From Azorhizobium doebereinerae UFLA1-100 (GTDB lineage: Bacteria; Pseudomonadota; Alphaproteobacteria; Rhizobiales; Xanthobacteraceae), in NCBI RefSeq assembly GCF_000473085.1, contig NZ_AXBA01000024.1:38299-102298 (forward strand): a DNA stretch of 64,000 nt, in the 5' to 3' direction. Shown here piece after piece: positions 18,163 through 26,525 of this stretch; position 1 is the first letter of the stretch; every line of letters starts with the position of its first letter. The translations under genes were made by a program, and so were the position numbers. The notes under the pieces were generated by a model. The model ran no database searches. It had not been told where the DNA came from and saw only the letters and a program-made list of their open reading frames with translations.

Positions 18163-19454
18163 GCGGCCACCGCCGCCGGCAGGATCGGCGAATCCGCGTC
18201 GAAGCGGCGGCCGGCGCGCAGGCAGAAGGCCGGGCGCAGCAGGCGCTCGGCCACCACGCGGGTGTCCTCGTTGTCGCGCAGCAGGAAGCGGCCGCGATCG
18301 TCATTGAGCACCGACACATCGGCGGCATAGCCCGGCTTCAGCGCGCCCAGCCGGTCGGCGAGGCCGAGCATCCTGGCCGGGTTGGTGGTGACCATGGGCA
18401 CCACCTGTTCCAGCGGCAGGCCCAGCGCCATCATGGAGCTCATGGCCTGGGTCAGGCTGAAGCGCGCCTGCCCCTTGAAGGGGTGGTTCTCGTCGTCATA
18501 GTGCTCCGGCGGCGTGCCGGCGGGCGCGGGCACCTCGGTATTGTAGCCGTGCATGTCGGCGCCCAGGGTGTGGGGGATGACGCCGGCCGCCAGCGCCTTC
18601 TTGGCGAGGCGGTAGGAGAAGTGGCTGCCGTGGCCCACATCCACCTTCAGGCCGCGATCCAGCGCCGCCTGGATGACGTGGTGCACCTCGCCCTGCTGGT
18701 TCACGAAGCCGCCGGGGTGGCGGGTGAAGGGATGGGCGAGGATGTCGCCCTCGCGCAGCAGCGGGATCACCCGCTCCAATATGGTGTCGGCGTCCTCGCC
18801 ATTGGCGCCGCTCTCCGGCAGGCCCCACAGCGTGCCGAAATGCACATAGAGCGGCAGATCCGACTGGCGGCCGATCTCGGCGGCCATCTCCATCACCTTG
18901 ATGCCCCAGCGGGCGAAGCCGCCGATCTCCGCATGGCCCTTGATGCCGCGCACCAGATCCTTGTTGGCGTTGGCCGAGCGCACCGTGGCCTCGATGTCCA
19001 CGCAGTCGGGGCTGTAGAGATTGGGGTAGAAATGCCCTTCCAGCCCGCCCACCAGATAGGCGGAGAGGAAGGCGTAGATGCGGGTCTGCGCGCGCTCGGC
19101 GATGTAGTGGCGGAAGCCGGGCAGCGTCATGCAGGACGGGCCGCCCTGGTCGACCACCGTGGTCACGCCCGAGCGCACGCCCACCATGTCCGGGTTCAGC
19201 CCGAAGCGGCCGGTGACGTATTGATAGACGTGGCCGTGGGTGTCGATCATGCCCGGCAGCACGATCTTGCCGGAGACGTCGATGATCTGCGCGGCGCTGG
19301 AGGGCAGGATGGTCTCCTCCACCGCCGCGATGCGCCCGTCGCGGACCGCCACGTCGCGGATGCCGTCGATGCCGGAGGCGGGGCAGATCACGCGCCCGCC
19401 GCGCAGCAGCAGGTCGTATCCGGCACCCTCGATGTGGCTCGCTCCGTCGGTCAT
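18159..19454 (-). CDS. Amidohydrolase-superfamily metallohydrolase (deacetylase/dihydroorotase-like)
   Basis: First gene of the ten-gene operon, 431 aa. The N-terminal beta-sandwich leads to IDTHGHVYQY (H73, H75), the metal-binding HxH of the superfamily. GIKGHAEIGGF carries the candidate carbamylated lysine and a further histidine, VDVGHGSHFSY another, and HTLGADMHGYN the catalytic aspartate region. The closest relatives by motif are the EF_0837/AHA_3915-type enzymes, often called amidohydrolase/deacetylase and acting on acyl-amino acids or cyclic amides. The ATG at 19454 is just downstream of palindromic operator 1. No signal peptide. The exact substrate is unknown; ring opening of a lactam formed by the Mo hydroxylase is one reading. 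Confidence 0.88.
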   Translation of the reverse strand: MTDGASHIEGAGYDLLLRGGRVICPASGIDGIRDVAVRDGRIAAVEETILPSSAAQIIDVSGKIVLPGMIDTHGHVYQYVTGRFGLNPDMVGVRSGVTTVVDQGGPSCMTLPGFRHYIAERAQTRIYAFLSAYLVGGLEGHFYPNLYSPDCVDIEATVRSANANKDLVRGIKGHAEIGGFARWGIKVMEMAAEIGRQSDLPLYVHFGTLWGLPESGANGEDADTILERVIPLLREGDILAHPFTRHPGGFVNQQGEVHHVIQAALDRGLKVDVGHGSHFSYRLAKKALAAGVIPHTLGADMHGYNTEVPAPAGTPPEHYDDENHPFKGQARFSLTQAMSSMMALGLPLEQVVPMVTTNPARMLGLADRLGALKPGYAADVSVLNDDRGRFLLRDNEDTRVVAERLLRPAFCLRAGRRFDADSPILPAAVAA

Positions 19455-19482
19455 GGTCTTCGCTCTCCCGGTGCAATCGTCA

Positions 19483-19504
19483 AATGCGAAGCATGCTTCG
19501 TATT
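19483..19504. promoter_or_regulatory. Palindromic operator 1 (near the amidohydrolase start)
   Basis: A 22-base palindrome centred on GCATGC with one mismatched pair (19486/19501). Its right half, GCATGCTTCGTATT, is identical to that of operator 2. The centre is about 40 bases upstream of the amidohydrolase ATG, a usual repressor position. Confidence 0.8.
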
Positions 19505-19553
19505 GGCCCGGGCCGCGGGCCCCTGGCGGAGGAACCGGCAGCCTCCGCGCGCG

Positions 19554-19577
19554 AAATACGCAGCATGCTTCGTATTT
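19554..19577. promoter_or_regulatory. Palindromic operator 2 (near the marR start)
   Basis: A 24-base palindrome with one mismatched pair (19561/19570), centred on GCATGC, 72 bases from operator 1 and about 75 bases upstream of the MarR-family gene. The size and symmetry fit a MarR dimer site; autoregulation together with control of the divergent operon is the expected logic. Confidence 0.8.
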
Positions 19578-19640
19578 GCCTTCATGCACGGCGTGTGCCA
19601 ACACTCGGGCGAGCGATCATCTCGCGCCTTTGGAGCGCCC

Positions 19641-20168
19641 ATGCGCCGGCACAACCCTCCCGCCCCCGCCGCCGCCCCGCCAGCCCTTGCGGGCGCTGCG
19701 TCAGGCGAGGCCTTGCAGCCCTGGCCGCTGGCCGAGCGGCCCGGCTTCCTGATCCGCCGGCTGCATCAGATTCACGTGGCGCTGTTCGCGGAGATCTGCG
19801 CCGCCCATAAGGTGACGCCGCTGCAATACAGCCTGCTCTCGGCTTTGTCGGAGTGCGAGAGCGCCGACCAGACCACCTTGTCCAACAAGGTGGTGCTGGA
19901 CCGCACCACCACCACCGGGGCGTTGAAGCGGCTGGAGGCGCGCGGCCTCGTGCAGCGCGGCAAGTCGCCGGAGGACCGCCGCTCGCACGCCTGCCGCCTC
20001 ACCCCGCAGGGCCGCGCCCTGCATGCGCTGATGGAACAGGACGCCCGCCGCGCCCACGCCGCCACCCTCGCGCCGCTGGACGCGGCCGACAGCCGGACGC
20101 TGGTGGCCCTGCTGAAGCGCATCGTCGACGCCTCGCAGACGCGCTGCGACGGCCAGGATCTGCTGTAG
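19641..20168 (+). CDS. MarR-family transcriptional regulator
   Basis: 175-aa winged-helix repressor. HTH core: TPLQYSLLSALSECESADQT, then NKVVLDRTTTTGALKRLEAR as the recognition helix and GLVQRGKSPEDRRSHACRLT as the wing with the conserved DxRS/R pattern. The ATG at 19641 has TTTGGAG upstream; an in-frame ATG at 19584 would add 19 unlike residues. It diverges from the catabolic operon and faces two matching palindromes, so it most likely represses that operon until a ligand (probably the substrate or an intermediate) binds. Confidence 0.9.
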   Translation: MRRHNPPAPAAAPPALAGAASGEALQPWPLAERPGFLIRRLHQIHVALFAEICAAHKVTPLQYSLLSALSECESADQTTLSNKVVLDRTTTTGALKRLEARGLVQRGKSPEDRRSHACRLTPQGRALHALMEQDARRAHAATLAPLDAADSRTLVALLKRIVDASQTRCDGQDLL

Positions 20169-20551
20169 GGCCTGGTGTGAGGCCTGCCCGGATCCTGGGC
20201 AGGGTTCGTGGGCAATTGCCTTAGAATTGATCTAAATCAAGGACAGGTCTCAGGCACTGCCGTTGGGGCCGTCCTGCCGGCGCGCGCGCCTCCGATTCCC
20301 GCGCCTGCGCCGCAGGCCGGTCCGGATTTCCCCGCGCGGCCATGGGCTTGCGGGACACCTGTCTGGCGCAAGCTCCCTACGGCAAGATGACGGTCCTGGC
20401 ACCCGCGCCGAGCGCCGTCGCGCTCGCCGCGCCCGATGACGGAACGCGCCGGTGCCGACGGCACAGATATCGTTAGACGAAGAGTTAAGCGCATGGCGTC
20501 GCCAGAACCCCGATTCTCCCTTTCCGGCGCGCCGCTCCGGGAGGTCCGGCC
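20169..20551. promoter_or_regulatory. Gene-free stretch with a hairpin after marR and a perfect FNR/FixK box
   Basis: No convincing gene in these 383 bases. A 7-bp hairpin (CCTGCCC at 20183-20189 with GGGCAGG at 20197-20203) follows the marR gene. At 20227-20240 is TTGAT-CTAA-ATCAA, an exact match to the FNR/FixK/Anr consensus TTGAT-N4-ATCAA. The next plus-strand gene is the cupin at 20552, so a box here would give a leader of well over 200 bases, or drive an unannotated small RNA. Confidence 0.65.
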
Positions 20552-21019
20552 GTGACGTCGTCCCTCTGGCACTCCGGCGGCACCGAGGCCGCCATCAGCG
20601 TCCCGGAGATGGGCATGGACCTGCGCGTCCGCCTGCCGCCGCCCATATCCGATGGAGCGATCACGGTGGTGGATTCCATCAGCGCGCCCGGCTTCGGGCC
20701 GCCGCTGCATCGGTTCCGGGAGGCCAAGGTCCTGCGCATCCTCTCCGGCCGCTTCCTGTTCGAGATCGACGAGGTGCGCTTCTACGCCGGGCCAGGCGAT
20801 GTGGTGCATGTGCCGCGCCGGGCCATCAGTTCCTTTCTCAATGTCGCCGACGCGCCCGCCGCGCAGAGCATGATGTATGTGCCCGGCCTCGATGCCATCC
20901 CGTTCTTCAGCGGCCTCGGCGCGGTGGTCCGGGCCGGCGGCGGCTGGAGTTCGCCGGCGCTGGCGGCCTATGGCGCCCGCTGGGGCGTGGAGTTCGTCGG
21001 GCCGCCCCTGAAGGAATAG
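20552..21019 (+). CDS. Small single-domain cupin protein
   Basis: 155-aa cupin-fold protein. Motif 1 is PPLHRFREAKVLRILSGRF and motif 2 region is PGDVVHVPRRAISSFLNV. The usual second-motif histidine is replaced (Ala/Ile at that place) and only one histidine plus the glutamate of motif 1 remain, so metal binding may be weakened or absent. The start is GTG at 20552 with GGGAGG upstream. It converges with the permease gene (10 bases between stops). It could be a binding or sensor protein; no reaction is claimed. It is the first gene after the FNR-type box. Confidence 0.8.
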   Translation: MTSSLWHSGGTEAAISVPEMGMDLRVRLPPPISDGAITVVDSISAPGFGPPLHRFREAKVLRILSGRFLFEIDEVRFYAGPGDVVHVPRRAISSFLNVADAPAAQSMMYVPGLDAIPFFSGLGAVVRAGGGWSSPALAAYGARWGVEFVGPPLKE

Positions 21020-21029
21020 CCCGGCCCCC

Positions 21030-23588
21030 TCACAGGTGGCGCAGCACGCGCACCGGCGGCTGGCTCAGCGCCCGCCAGGTGCCCAAGAGGCCGAAGCCCA
21101 CGGTGAAGGCCAGCGCCAGCGCCACCGCCCCCAGGGCCGCGCCCGGGGCGAAGGTGAAGGCGATGGTCATCACCCGCGTCACCACGAAGAAGGCCGCCAG
21201 CGCCCCGGCGCCGATGGCGAACACCGCCGTCACCAGCCCCAGCCCGGCATATTCCACTGCATAGGCGCCCACGAGCCGCAGCCGGGTCGCCCCCAGCGTC
21301 TTCAGGATCACCGCGTCATAGACCCGGTGCTGGTGCCCCGCCGCCAGCGCCCCCGCCAGCACCAGGACCGAGGTGACGAGCGTGACGAGGCTGGCGATGC
21401 GGATGCCGAAGGACAGATCGCCCACCATCTTGTTGGCCTGGTCCAGCGCCTCCTTCACCCGCACCGTGGTCACGCCCGGATAGGCCTGCGCCACCGCGCG
21501 CATGAAGGCGAGCTCCCGCGCCGTCCCCGCCCCTTCGGGGAAGGTCAGCGTCGCGAGCACCGAATAGGGCGCCCCGGCGAAGGTGGCGGGGGAGAATTGC
21601 ATGACGAAATTGATGCCGAGCCGCTCCCATTTCACCTCGCGGAAATTGGTCAGCGCCGCGGTGATGGAGCGGCCGAGCACGTTTACCGTGACGCTGTCGC
21701 CCAGCTTCAGCCCCAGCCCCTCCGCCAGCTTGCGGTCGAACGACACCTGCGCCGCGCCCTCGCCCGGCGCCCACCAGCGGCCGGCGACCACGGTGGAGCC
21801 CTCCGGCACGTCGTCGCCGAACGAGATGCCCCGGTCGCTCTGGAGTACCCAGGCGGCGTCCGGCTCCGGCTTCACCTGCTCGGCCGGCACGCCGTTGAGC
21901 GCGGTGATGCGCCCGCGCAGCATGGGCACCGACTTGTAGGCCGCCTCCGGCGCGTGCTGCGCGATGAAGGCGGCGAACGCCGCCTGCTCGCTGCTGGGCA
22001 CGTCGACGAAGAAGAAGCTCGGCGCCTTCTCCGCCAGCGAGCCGGTGATCTCGGCGGTGAGGCTGCGGTCGATCAGCGCGATGGCGGTGAGCAGCGACAG
22101 GCCGAGCCCGAGCGAGAGCACCACGGTGGGGGTCAGCGCCCCCGGCCGGTGGATGTTGGCGAGCGCGAGCCGCGCCATGGTGGAGCGCGGGCGCGGCAGC
22201 CGGCGGGCCAGCGCCATGATGGCGAACGCCACGCCGCGCAGCAGCACGAACACCCCCGCCGCCGCGCCGAGGAAGATCACCGCCGAGCGCGTGTCCTCCG
22301 CCGTGGCGAGCGCCAGCGCCACCAGCGCCGCCACCGCCGCGCCGCAGCCGGCCACATAGCGCCAGGACGGCCAGCGGCGGCGCAGCGAGACCTCGTCGCG
22401 GAACAAGGCCGAGACCGGCGCCTCCTGCGCCCGCGCCAGCGGCCACAAAGTGAAGGCCAGCGTGACCAGGGCGCCGTAGAGCGCGGCGAACAGCAGCGCC
22501 AGCGGGTCGAGATGCGGCGCCAGCGGGAACGGGATATAGGCCGCCACCGCCACCGCCGCCGCCGCCGCCGCGACGAACGGCACCAGCGCGCCCAGCACCA
22601 GGCCGAGCGCGATGCCCAGCGCCGCGATCATCGCCACCTCCAGGAAATAGGTGGCGAAGATGATGCCGCGCGTGGCGCCCACCGCCTTCAGGGTAGCGAT
22701 CACCTCGCGCTTTTCGCTGAGATGCGCGGAGACCGCATTGGCCACCCCCACCCCGCCCACCAGCAGCGCGGTGAGGCCGACCAACGTGAGATATTGCGCG
22801 ATGCGCCGCACGTTGCGCTCCAGCTGCGGCGAGGCGGCATCGCGGGTGCGCACCTCGAAGCCGGCGTCCGGCGCCCCGGCGCGCACCTTGTCCACGAAGG
22901 CGGTGAGCGCGGCGGGGCTCTGGTCGGCCAAAGCGACGCGGTAGCTCCAGCGGATCAGGCTGCCCGGCTGGATCAGGCCGGTGGCCGGCAGAGCGGCATC
23001 GGAAATCAAGAGGCGCGGGCCGAAGCCGACGCCGGAGGACAGCCGGTCCGGCTCGGCGGCGAGCACGGCGCGCAGTTCGAAGCTGGCCTCGCCGACGCGG
23101 ATGCGGTCGCCCACCTTCAATTCCAGGCGCGAGAACAGGGTCTCGTCCGCCACCGCGCCATAGACGCCGTCCCGCAGGGCCAGCGCCGCCGCCAGCGGCT
23201 CCGCCGGCGCCAGGTCCACCGTTCCCGCCAAGGGATAGGTGCCGTCCACCGCTTTCAGTTCCACCAGCGTGGCATCGCCCGAGGGGCCGCGCGCCATGGC
23301 GCGGGTCAGGGCGACGCGCCCGACCGTGCCGCCGGGCGTGAACTGCGCCTGCTCGGCCGGGCTCGCCTCCCGCTGCACCAAAGTGAAGGCGGCATCCCCG
23401 CCCAGGATGGCGCGGCCCTCGCGGGCAAGCCCGTCGGTGAGCGCGCGGGCGAACGAGCCGACGCCGGCGATGGACATGACGCCCAGCGCCAGGCAGGCCA
23501 GGAAGATGCCGAAGCCGCGCCGCGCCCCGCGCAGCTCGCGCAAGGCGAAGGCGAGCGCCACCTTCGGGCGGAAGGCCGCGGCGCTCAT
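21030..23588 (-). CDS. ybbP: YbbP-type ABC transporter permease (FtsX-like)
   Basis: 852-aa inner-membrane protein with two FtsX-like repeats and large periplasmic loops. The N-terminal helix region is FGIFLACLALGVMSIAGVGS; clusters of helices lie at about 265-365, 400-520 and 720-850, with periplasmic domains in between (about 50-240 and 520-700). Family: COG3127, whose members sit with an ATPase and divergent to tesA in E. coli as well. The gene starts inside the ATPase stop (ATGA). The exported substrate is unknown; envelope lipids or peptides are proposed for the family. Confidence 0.9.
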   Translation of the reverse strand: MSAAAFRPKVALAFALRELRGARRGFGIFLACLALGVMSIAGVGSFARALTDGLAREGRAILGGDAAFTLVQREASPAEQAQFTPGGTVGRVALTRAMARGPSGDATLVELKAVDGTYPLAGTVDLAPAEPLAAALALRDGVYGAVADETLFSRLELKVGDRIRVGEASFELRAVLAAEPDRLSSGVGFGPRLLISDAALPATGLIQPGSLIRWSYRVALADQSPAALTAFVDKVRAGAPDAGFEVRTRDAASPQLERNVRRIAQYLTLVGLTALLVGGVGVANAVSAHLSEKREVIATLKAVGATRGIIFATYFLEVAMIAALGIALGLVLGALVPFVAAAAAAVAVAAYIPFPLAPHLDPLALLFAALYGALVTLAFTLWPLARAQEAPVSALFRDEVSLRRRWPSWRYVAGCGAAVAALVALALATAEDTRSAVIFLGAAAGVFVLLRGVAFAIMALARRLPRPRSTMARLALANIHRPGALTPTVVLSLGLGLSLLTAIALIDRSLTAEITGSLAEKAPSFFFVDVPSSEQAAFAAFIAQHAPEAAYKSVPMLRGRITALNGVPAEQVKPEPDAAWVLQSDRGISFGDDVPEGSTVVAGRWWAPGEGAAQVSFDRKLAEGLGLKLGDSVTVNVLGRSITAALTNFREVKWERLGINFVMQFSPATFAGAPYSVLATLTFPEGAGTARELAFMRAVAQAYPGVTTVRVKEALDQANKMVGDLSFGIRIASLVTLVTSVLVLAGALAAGHQHRVYDAVILKTLGATRLRLVGAYAVEYAGLGLVTAVFAIGAGALAAFFVVTRVMTIAFTFAPGAALGAVALALAFTVGFGLLGTWRALSQPPVRVLRHL

Positions 23589-24319
23589 GCCTCCACCTTT
23601 GCCGCCACGGCGGCGGAATGCCCCTCGATGACGCCGGAGCGCAGCCGCACGGTGCGGCCGCAGCGCTGCGCCAGGGTGGCGTCGTGGGTCACCAGCACCA
23701 AGGTGGTGCCGCGCGCCGCGTGGGCGGCGAACAAGAGGTCCATGATCTGCCGCCCGGTGGCCTCGTCGAGATTGCCGGTGGGCTCGTCCGCCACCAGGAT
23801 GGGCGGCTCCGGCGCCAGGGCGCGGGCGACCGCCACGCGCTGCTGCTCGCCGCCGGACATCTGGGCGGGGTAATGGGTGAGCCGGTGGCCGAGGCCGACG
23901 GCGGTGAGTTCCTCGGCGGCGCGGGCGAAGGCGTCGGGCCGGCCGGCCAGTTCCAGCGGCACGGCGACGTTTTCCAGCGCGGTCATGGTGGGGATGAGGT
24001 GGAAGGACTGGAACACGATCCCCACATGAGCGCCACGGAAGCGCGCGAGGCGATCCTCGTCGAGCGCGGTCACGTCCACGCCAGCCACCCGAACCACGCC
24101 CCGATCCACCCGTTCCAACCCGGCCATGACCATGAGAAGCGTCGATTTGCCGGAGCCGGACGGCCCGACCAGCCCCACCGTCTCGCCGGGGGCGATCGCC
24201 AGCGACACGCCCTTGAGGACGTGGACGCGGGCCGCGCCGGCGCCGAGGGACAGGTCGACATCGCGCAGGTCGATGGCCGGGGCGGGTGACGCGGAAGAGG
24301 AAGAGGAAAGACTGTCCAT
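23585..24319 (-). CDS. ybbA: YbbA-type ABC transporter ATPase
   Basis: ATPase (244 aa from the ATG at 24319) partnering the adjacent permease; LolD/MacB-like fold. Walker A GPSGSGKST, Q-loop FQSFHLIP, signature MSGGEQQRVAVARAL, Walker B ILVADEP, then the switch histidine in LVTHDATLAQ. The start is uncertain: in-frame ATGs at 24337 and 24352 would add a Ser/Met-rich lead. The ATG at 24319 and the tesA ATG at 24318 share the tetranucleotide CATG, so one or both genes must use tightly packed signals. Confidence 0.92.
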   Translation of the reverse strand: MDSLSSSSSASPAPAIDLRDVDLSLGAGAARVHVLKGVSLAIAPGETVGLVGPSGSGKSTLLMVMAGLERVDRGVVRVAGVDVTALDEDRLARFRGAHVGIVFQSFHLIPTMTALENVAVPLELAGRPDAFARAAEELTAVGLGHRLTHYPAQMSGGEQQRVAVARALAPEPPILVADEPTGNLDEATGRQIMDLLFAAHAARGTTLVLVTHDATLAQRCGRTVRLRSGVIEGHSAAVAAKVEA

Positions 24320-25151
24320 GCCGGAGGCGTTCGCCATCGTTGAGAGATCCATCGCAGGAACCCTCCCCCGCCCGGCCGGACGGCCGGGGGCGGAGGGCGT
24401 GGCCGGACTGGCCACGGTGCCGGCGGCGGCGGATGCCGCGCCGGAAGCGCCCCTGCCGTCATATGCGGTATGGATCGCGGCGGCGGGAAGGCTTTTGGCC
24501 CTCTGCCTGCTGGTCACGTTCCTGTCATCTGGCGCCGCCGCCGCGCGCACGCTCCAGATCGTGGCCTTCGGCGACAGCCTCAGCGCGGGCTACGGCCTCG
24601 GCCGCCCGGACGCCTTTCCCGCCCGGCTGGAGGCGGCGCTGAAGGCCAAGGGCTATGACGTCAGCGTCGCCAATGCCGGCGTCTCGGGCGATACGGCGAG
24701 CGCGGGCCTCGCCCGGCTGGACTGGTCGGTGCCCCAGGGCACCGACGCGGTGATCGTGGAACTGGGCGCCAACGACATGCTGCGCGGGGTCGACCCGGCT
24801 TTGACCCGGCGGACGCTGGACGACATCCTCACCCGGCTGAAGGCCCGCAACATCCCGGTCTTGCTGGCCGGCATGCTGGCGGCGCCCAATTACGGCGCCG
24901 ACTACAAGACCGCGTTCGACGCCATCTATCCCGAGCTGGCGGCCAAGCACGGCGTGCTGCTCTACCCCTTCTTCCTCGACGGCGTCACCGGCAACCGCGC
25001 CCTGACCCTGCCGGACGGCCTCCACCCCACCGCCGAGGGCGTGGAGCGGATCGTCGCCGCCATCCTGCCGCAGGTGGAGAAGCTGATCGCCCAGGCCCAG
25101 GGCGCGCAGGCGCAGGGCGGCACCGACGCCGGGGCCGGCAGCGGGCGCTGA
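24318..25151 (+). CDS. tesA: Arylesterase/acyl-CoA thioesterase TesA (SGNH hydrolase)
   Basis: Periplasmic multifunctional esterase/thioesterase I/lysophospholipase. Catalytic blocks are all present: GDSLSAGYGL (block I Ser), NAGVSGDTASAG (block II Gly), ELGANDMLRG (block III Asn), and DGLHPTAEG (block V Asp/His). A signal peptide-like helix (LLALCLLVTFLSSGAAAA) precedes block I. From the ATG at 24318 the product has 277 aa with an unusually long lead before the signal sequence; a GTG at 24399 with GGCGGAGG before it would give 250 aa and a more normal length. Divergent tesA/ybbAP is a known conserved arrangement. Confidence 0.92.
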   Translation: MPEAFAIVERSIAGTLPRPAGRPGAEGVAGLATVPAAADAAPEAPLPSYAVWIAAAGRLLALCLLVTFLSSGAAAARTLQIVAFGDSLSAGYGLGRPDAFPARLEAALKAKGYDVSVANAGVSGDTASAGLARLDWSVPQGTDAVIVELGANDMLRGVDPALTRRTLDDILTRLKARNIPVLLAGMLAAPNYGADYKTAFDAIYPELAAKHGVLLYPFFLDGVTGNRALTLPDGLHPTAEGVERIVAAILPQVEKLIAQAQGAQAQGGTDAGAGSGR

Positions 25152-25245
25152 AGGCGCGCCCGACGGCGAGAGGTTGCATATCGCACGAAATACACCGACG
25201 ATCCCGCCCGGGGGATAGTTCCAGGCGAGCGGGGGCTCGACGACC

Positions 25246-26097
25246 ATGGACGTTGACGAACGCTACAAGGCATCCCTGACCGACGAGGGCCATTATCGCA
25301 TCCTGCTTGAGTCGATCATCGACTGCGCCATCTTCATGCTGAACACGGAAGGCGTGGTGGTGAGCTGGAACGTCGGGGCGCGGCGGCTGAAGGGCTATGA
25401 GACGGCGGAGATCGTCGGCGAGCATTTTTCCCGCTTCTACACGCCGGAGGATCGCGCTGCCGGCCTGCCGCACCAGGCGCTGAAGATCGCGGCGAGCGAA
25501 GGCAAGTTCACGACCGAGGGCTGGCGCGTGCGCAAGAACGGCTCGCGCTTCTGGGCCAGCGTGGTGATCTATCCCATCCGGGCGCCGCTCGGGACGCTGG
25601 TGGGCTATGCCAAGATCACCCGCGACATCACCGAGCAGCGGGCCGCCCAGGAGGCGCTGTGGCGCAGCGAGGAGCGCTTCCGCCTGCTGGTGCAGGGCGT
25701 GACGGAATATGCCGTCTACATGCTCGATCCCGAAGGCCTCGTCTACACGTGGAACTCCGGCGCCGAGCGCATCAGCGGCTACAGCGCCGACGACATCATC
25801 GGCGAGCCCTTCTCCACTTTCTATACGGCGGCGGACCGGGCGGCGGGCAAGCCGGCCCTGGCCCTGGAAACCGCCACCCGCGAGGGCCGGTTCGAGACCC
25901 AGTCCTGGCGGGTGCGCAAGAACGGCACGCTGCTGTGGGGCAATATCGTCATCGACGCCATCCGCGACATCACCGGCAATCTCGTCGGCTTCGCCATGGT
26001 GATCCGCGACATCTCCGACCGCTTCGCCGTGCCGGCGGGCCTGCGCGAGCCCGCCCCGGACCGGCCGCCGCCATTGAAAACCGCGAGCCAGCTCTAG
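25246..26097 (+). CDS. Protein with two tandem PAS domains and no output domain
   Basis: 283 aa. PAS-PAC unit 1 covers about residues 15-130 and unit 2 about 140-260; they are clear duplicates (FYTPEDRAAG against FYTAADRAAG, WRVRKNGSRFWAS against WRVRKNGTLLWGN, ITRDITEQRA against VIRDISDRFA). No kinase, GGDEF, EAL or HTH domain follows, only a short Pro-rich tail. It may be a stand-alone ligand or redox sensor acting through protein contacts; the partner is not visible next to it. ATG at 25246 fits the N-terminal alignment of unit 1. Confidence 0.85.
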   Translation: MDVDERYKASLTDEGHYRILLESIIDCAIFMLNTEGVVVSWNVGARRLKGYETAEIVGEHFSRFYTPEDRAAGLPHQALKIAASEGKFTTEGWRVRKNGSRFWASVVIYPIRAPLGTLVGYAKITRDITEQRAAQEALWRSEERFRLLVQGVTEYAVYMLDPEGLVYTWNSGAERISGYSADDIIGEPFSTFYTAADRAAGKPALALETATREGRFETQSWRVRKNGTLLWGNIVIDAIRDITGNLVGFAMVIRDISDRFAVPAGLREPAPDRPPPLKTASQL

Positions 26098-26169
26098 GCA
26101 GGCGGGGAGGTTGACCCGACCTCGGAACCGTGCAGAACAAAAATAAGCCAAGAGACTGGGGGGACGGTC

Positions 26170-26505
26170 TTGGATGCAAGCCTACTGCTGGCATTTGTCG
26201 GCATCGTCATCGTCATATTCGCAATTCAGTACGTCCTGAAACAACAGCGACGCAAAGCTCTGATGCAAAAATATGGAGATAAATACATTGTCGACATGAT
26301 CATGAACAGACAAATATGGCAAGGAATGCATAAAGAACAAATCATCGAATCGTGGGGTCCGCCCGAAGCAAAAGATCAGCATATATACAAAACAAAGACG
26401 TCAGAAACGTTCAAGTATCGCAAGACCGGCAAGAATCGATTTGTATATCGCGTGATGCTGGAGAACGATTACGTCGTAGGCTGGAAGGAAAACAAAAATC
26501 AGTGA
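26170..26505 (+). CDS. Small membrane-anchored protein with a BamE-like motif
   Basis: 111 aa. Residues 4-24 form one hydrophobic helix (LLLAFVGIVIVIFAIQYVL), then a basic patch KQQRRK and a cytoplasmic or periplasmic domain. The segment GMHKEQIIESWGPPEAKD resembles the SmpA/BamE-type motif (G-M-s-x-x-q-v-x-x-x-x-G-x-P). Translation probably begins at TTG 26170, preceded by GGGGGGAC; the first ATG in frame lies beyond the membrane helix. The gene is AT-rich (about a third GC in its middle), unlike its neighbours, and looks acquired. No function is known. Confidence 0.7.
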   Translation: MDASLLLAFVGIVIVIFAIQYVLKQQRRKALMQKYGDKYIVDMIMNRQIWQGMHKEQIIESWGPPEAKDQHIYKTKTSETFKYRKTGKNRFVYRVMLENDYVVGWKENKNQ

Positions 26506-26525
26506 CGCCGAGGCGTCGGCGCCTG

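Noticed and set aside
14942..18328. A 1128-codon frame suggesting a giant Mo-hydroxylase
   Set aside because: Only the part from the ATG at 17308 is family sequence. The upstream part is the wrong-frame reading of the alpha/beta hydrolase gene.
20342..20476. Small frame of 44 codons downstream of the FNR-type box
   Set aside because: No ribosome site, no recognisable sequence and normal GC-rich shadow composition; not enough to call a gene.
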